From positions 28,972 through 92,971 of the forward strand of contig JAQTQX010000018.1 of NCBI GenBank assembly GCA_028712075.1: a DNA stretch of 64,000 nucleotides, given 5' to 3'. The stretch's first letter is position 1, and each line of letters starts with the position of its first letter. The notes below the pieces were generated by a model, which did not search any database, was not told the DNA's origin, and was given only the letters and a program-made list of their open reading frames with translations. This document shows, piece after piece, positions 61,456-64,000 of the stretch. The stretch is from Desulfuromonadaceae bacterium. Lineage in GTDB: Bacteria; Desulfobacterota; Desulfuromonadia; Geobacterales; Pseudopelobacteraceae. A program made the translations under genes and the position numbers.

Positions 61456-62295
61456 TCACCGGGTCATAAAAAGAGGCGCTGCTGACGCCGGAATGATCCC
61501 CGCCTGCTCGGCACGCTGCAGCAGGCATGTTATTGCGCGAACGCCTTCATCGCCCAGTTCGGTCGAAAAATCATTGACATAAAGACCGATATGGGCGGCG
61601 CAGACCTCCTGACTCATCTCCTGGGCGTGCTCACCGATATAGCGGCTCGCTTCATCGGGGTGAGATCTGGCGTATTCAACTCCCGTCCTCAGAGCGCGTT
61701 CGATCGAGGCGATCGTCTTCGCCCCCAGTGACCGCCGGGCGACGATGCCGCCGAGCGGGATCGGCAGGCCGGTTTCCCCTTCCCACCATTCCCCCAGATC
61801 GAGCAGCTTGTGCAGCCCGAAACCGTGATAGGTGAAACGCGATTCGTGGATGATGAGCCCTGCATCGACGTTACCGCTCAGCACCGCATCCATGATTTCA
61901 TTGAAGGGCATGATAATAAAATTATCCAGAGAAGGATCAAACAGGCGCAGCAACAGTTTTGCCGTCGTATAGCGACCCGGCACCGCGATGGTTTTGCCGC
62001 GCAGCTCAGCCGGATCAATTTTGTCATCTGCTACCAACAGCGGTCCGCAGCCTCGACCGAGAGCGCTACCGGAGCGGAGCAGGGCATAGTTGTCGCGAAT
62101 ATGGCCGAGCGCGTGGTAGGAAACCTTGCTGACATCCAGTTCGCCTGAGAGCGCAAGTTGGTTAAGCGTCTCAACATCCTCCAGCCGTTCCCGGTAGGCA
62201 AGTCCGCACGTATCAACCAGGCCATGCACAAGCGGGTAGAACATGAAGGTGTCGTTGGGGCAGGGGGAAAAACCGAGGGTAAGTTGAGTCATCAT
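61456..62295 (-). CDS. mqnD: 1,4-dihydroxy-6-naphthoate synthase
   Basis: Last step of the early futalosine pathway to menaquinone. 279 residues of the MqnA/MqnD periplasmic-binding-like fold: LGFSPCPNDTFMFYPLVHG, SKVSYHALGHIRDNYALLRS, GSALGRGCGPLLV, GKTIAVPGRYTTAKLLLRLF, IHESRFTYHGFGLHKLLDLG and GLPIPLGGIVARR. The C-P-N-D-T-F opening and HESRFTY are MqnD features. It overlaps the downstream end of the hotdog gene by 4 bp (ATGA), with GGAG 6 bases before the ATG. Confidence 0.93.
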   Translation of the reverse strand: MMTQLTLGFSPCPNDTFMFYPLVHGLVDTCGLAYRERLEDVETLNQLALSGELDVSKVSYHALGHIRDNYALLRSGSALGRGCGPLLVADDKIDPAELRGKTIAVPGRYTTAKLLLRLFDPSLDNFIIMPFNEIMDAVLSGNVDAGLIIHESRFTYHGFGLHKLLDLGEWWEGETGLPIPLGGIVARRSLGAKTIASIERALRTGVEYARSHPDEASRYIGEHAQEMSQEVCAAHIGLYVNDFSTELGDEGVRAITCLLQRAEQAGIIPASAAPLFMTR

Positions 62296-62756
62296 AGTGA
62301 ACTCCTTGCGGCGGAGCGGCGCACGTAGAGAATTTTCCTTACTTTTGCCACCACCATGCCGTTGTCATCGACAATGGTCAGGTTGAATTCAGGGAAATAT
62401 TTCCGACCGTCGGTGGTATTTATCAGAATATCGTCCAGTTCGGCATCAGAAATCGTAATCGTAGACCTCACGGTGCCCCGGCCGGGACGGATAAAATCAA
62501 TTTCCGCCCCTTTATCCCAGACCGTATATTCTGCTCCGAGCAGCTGCATCAGGAGCAGCATCAGGTGCGGATCGATCATGGAGTAAAGACTGCCGCCGAA
62601 CTGGGTGCCCATAATGTTCCGGTTGTACCTGCGAAGCTTCATTTCAACCCGGAGTTCGCGCCAGTCCGGGCTGATGTGTGTGATGCGGATCCCTGCCCCG
62701 AAATAGGGCCCGTAAAATCTCAGCATAAGCTTCACGAGTCCGGGCGTCCATTTCAT
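62292..62756 (-). CDS. DUF4442/thioesterase-like hotdog protein
   Basis: 154 residues. Hotdog-fold pattern: MLRFYGPYFGAGIRITHISP, MKLRRYNRNIMGTQFGGSLY, SMIDPHLMLLLMQLLGAEYT and VWDKGAEIDFIRPGRGTVRS, as in the DUF4442/YiiD-type thioesterases. The NIMGTQFGGSLYSM stretch is the likely active-site helix. Substrate unknown, presumably an acyl-CoA. It lies 3 bp after dtd and is coupled to mqnD. Confidence 0.88.
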   Translation of the reverse strand: MKWTPGLVKLMLRFYGPYFGAGIRITHISPDWRELRVEMKLRRYNRNIMGTQFGGSLYSMIDPHLMLLLMQLLGAEYTVWDKGAEIDFIRPGRGTVRSTITISDAELDDILINTTDGRKYFPEFNLTIVDDNGMVVAKVRKILYVRRSAARSSL

Positions 62757-62759
62757 GGC

Positions 62760-63197
62760 TTACCTCTCCAGAATAAACGTCACTGGCCCGTCATTGACCA
62801 GCGCCACCTGCATGTCGGCCTGAAAGATGCCGGTTTCTACCGGAATTCCGGTTTGCCGTGCCGATGCGACAAAATATTCATACAGCCGTTTTCCTTCGTC
62901 CGGCGGTGCGGCGGTATCAAACGAGGGGCGTTTCCCCTTGGCGCAGTTTCCTGCAAGGGTGAACTGGGAGACAACAAGGAGTGCGCCACCGACCTCCGCC
63001 ACTGAAAGGTTCATCTTGCCGTCTTCATCCGAGAACAGGCGCAGGCCGCAGATCTTCTCCACCAGCCAGTCGGCCTGCGCTTCAGAGTCCCCTTTTTCAA
63101 CGCCGAGGAGGATCAGGATGCCGTGGTCGATCCGGCCGACGATATCTTCCCCGACGACTACCGATGCCGAGGCGACTCTCTGAATAACCGCTTTCAC
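62760..63197 (-). CDS. dtd: D-aminoacyl-tRNA deacylase
   Basis: Removes D-amino acids (and Gly) mischarged on tRNA. 145 residues with the DTD hallmarks: [18 protein letters not shown] start, [39 protein letters not shown] (SQFTL) and the cross-subunit GPVTF near the end (about 135-139). Usual length. 12 bp after yjdM. Confidence 0.95.
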   Translation of the reverse strand: MKAVIQRVASASVVVGEDIVGRIDHGILILLGVEKGDSEAQADWLVEKICGLRLFSDEDGKMNLSVAEVGGALLVVSQFTLAGNCAKGKRPSFDTAAPPDEGKRLYEYFVASARQTGIPVETGIFQADMQVALVNDGPVTFILER

Positions 63198-63209
63198 GAT
63201 AGTTCCTTG

Positions 63210-63548
63210 TTACGCCTTTTTGACAAATTCGGACTTCAGCTGCATGGCGCCGATGCCGTCGATTTTGCAGTCGATGTCGTGGTCACCGGAAACGAGGCGG
63301 ATGATCTTGATCTTTACCCCCGTTTTAACAACCGCTGACGAACCCTTGATCTTCAGGTCCTTGACAACCGTGATTGAATCGCCCGCCTTAAGTTCATTGC
63401 CAAAGGCGTCCCGTACAACCGGTTCGGAAACTGTGTTCTCCACGGCGGAAATCGGCCACTCATGGGCACATTCCGGGCAGACGTACATCTCTCCGTCTTC
63501 GTAGGTGAATGTTGAACTGCAGGTGGGACATTTTGGCAACTGATTCAT
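63210..63548 (-). CDS. yjdM: PhnA/YjdM-type zinc ribbon protein
   Basis: 112 residues. N-terminal zinc ribbon ([20 protein letters not shown], then PECAHEW), followed by the PhnA beta domain ([36 protein letters not shown], and [11 protein letters not shown]). Historically named PhnA, but not a phosphonoacetate hydrolase; function unclear. First of a four-gene minus-strand run (yjdM, dtd, hotdog gene, mqnD). Confidence 0.93.
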   Translation of the reverse strand: MNQLPKCPTCSSTFTYEDGEMYVCPECAHEWPISAVENTVSEPVVRDAFGNELKAGDSITVVKDLKIKGSSAVVKTGVKIKIIRLVSGDHDIDCKIDGIGAMQLKSEFVKKA

Positions 63549-63820
63549 GTATGTTTCCTTTTGAGTTTATTTCCTCTCCGCGCGGGAGAAGGTGGGGTGG
63601 TACAATGTTTGTAACGGTGTGGAAGAACAGCTGCGGTTTTTTGCCTCTGCTTCGTCCTGGCTGAATCCTCTGTTTTATCTCAACTTTATACTTTGACACG
63701 GTGTGTCATGCTGAGGAGTCTCACTTTTGACATCACCGCCATTGTCTCAATCAATATGTGTCAAGAGTTGACGGCCTGACCCCTTTAAGTCATTCGGGCC
63801 TGCAAAGGTGCGGGGTCGGA

Positions 63821-64000
63821 CTACGTCCTGCATACTGGGTAGCGCAGGTGTGTAACGCCGATGCCCGAGATCACGGTCGGGTTGCCGAGGACGATTGGGG
63901 TGCCGGCGAGGTGGTCGAAGAGTCGAATTCCGGAGCCGAGAAGAACCGCTGCGATGTCGACGTGGATTTCGTCGAGGAGCCCAGCGTTGAGACATTGCTG
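63821..64000 (-). CDS. DHFR/RibD-type reductase family protein, C-terminal end
   Basis: The last 59 codons of a gene that starts beyond the window. The reading QCLNAGLLDEIHVDIAAVLL, LGSGIRLFDHLAGTPIVLGN, GIGVTHLRYPV is the terminal block of the dihydrofolate-reductase/RibD_C family (LLDEIH, GGGIRLF, THLRY). The stop is TAG at 63823-63821. Base composition and codon use (CTC, GGC, GCC, ATC heavy) are GC-richer than the neighbours, so it may be acquired. Confidence 0.82.
   Translation of the reverse strand, partial: QQCLNAGLLDEIHVDIAAVLLGSGIRLFDHLAGTPIVLGNPTVISGIGVTHLRYPVCRT

Noticed and set aside
1..64000. CRISPR array or prophage
   Set aside because: No regularly spaced repeats and no phage structural, integrase or lysis genes were seen.

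Overview
The window looks like a chromosomal segment of an anaerobic Geobacterales bacterium (Desulfuromonadota). The basis is gene content: a dusB-ntrB-ntrC group, menaquinone synthesis by the futalosine route (mqnD), large PAS-type sensor kinases, a large chemoreceptor paired with a PstS-like binding protein, and a complete sodium-pumping methylmalonyl-CoA decarboxylase operon (mmdA-D-C-B). The last would suit a propionate-metabolising relative of Pelobacter/Trichlorobacter. The species assignment is inference.

Layout. 1-1831: the 5' part of glpK (minus) and a decayed IS3-family element with intact-looking ends. 1850-17666: housekeeping and regulation, namely a NifU-type scaffold, aspA, ftsK, an exported FKBP, greB, a hybrid sensor kinase, dusB-ntrB-ntrC, a YhaM-like HD protein, a DEAD-box helicase and rlmN. 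17715-23718 (all minus): the accessory part. It holds an MNT/HEPN pair and, upstream of it, a very tight five-gene operon: a two-helix membrane protein; a 690-residue fusion of an RNase H-type exonuclease, DUF429 and a P-loop kinase; a short PurA/PurZ-type synthetase with Gly at the catalytic Asp position; a membrane-anchored dCTP-deaminase/dUTPase-fold protein lacking the deaminase Glu; and a deoxynucleoside-kinase-like protein. I regard this as the most likely undescribed system: a deoxynucleotide-centred modification, sensing or defence operon.

23796-32892: a cysteine-cluster protein, a TPR protein, mtgA, a TrpXYZ-like ABC transporter, a chemoreceptor with its PstS-like partner, and a small remnant of a hybrid histidine kinase. 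33258-36857: a probable yybP-ykoY (Mn2+) riboswitch with an overlapping terminator, followed by a CBS protein and a P-type cation ATPase, which makes a Mn2+ efflux unit likely. 36908-39988: an M48 lipoprotein protease, then a lexA / small ORF / dinB SOS cassette with a clear palindromic operator over the lexA -10 box. 39989-50681: an anchored acidic protein, an MFS transporter, a DUF2062 protein, the mtnP-moeA-nfo-DUF502 run and the mmd operon. 50818-59749: genome maintenance (DUF3820, uvrA, glmU, a hypothetical gene, mfd). The uvrA reading frame carries an in-frame palindromic repeat insertion. 60012-61291: two AT-richer orphan genes. 61456-64000: mqnD, a hotdog thioesterase-like protein, dtd, yjdM and the C-terminal end of a DHFR/RibD-type reductase running off the window.

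No rRNA, tRNA or CRISPR array was found. Start codons were chosen by Shine-Dalgarno fit and family N-termini and often differ from the longest possible ORF. Domain positions are approximate and all family calls are from reading the sequence, without database searches.
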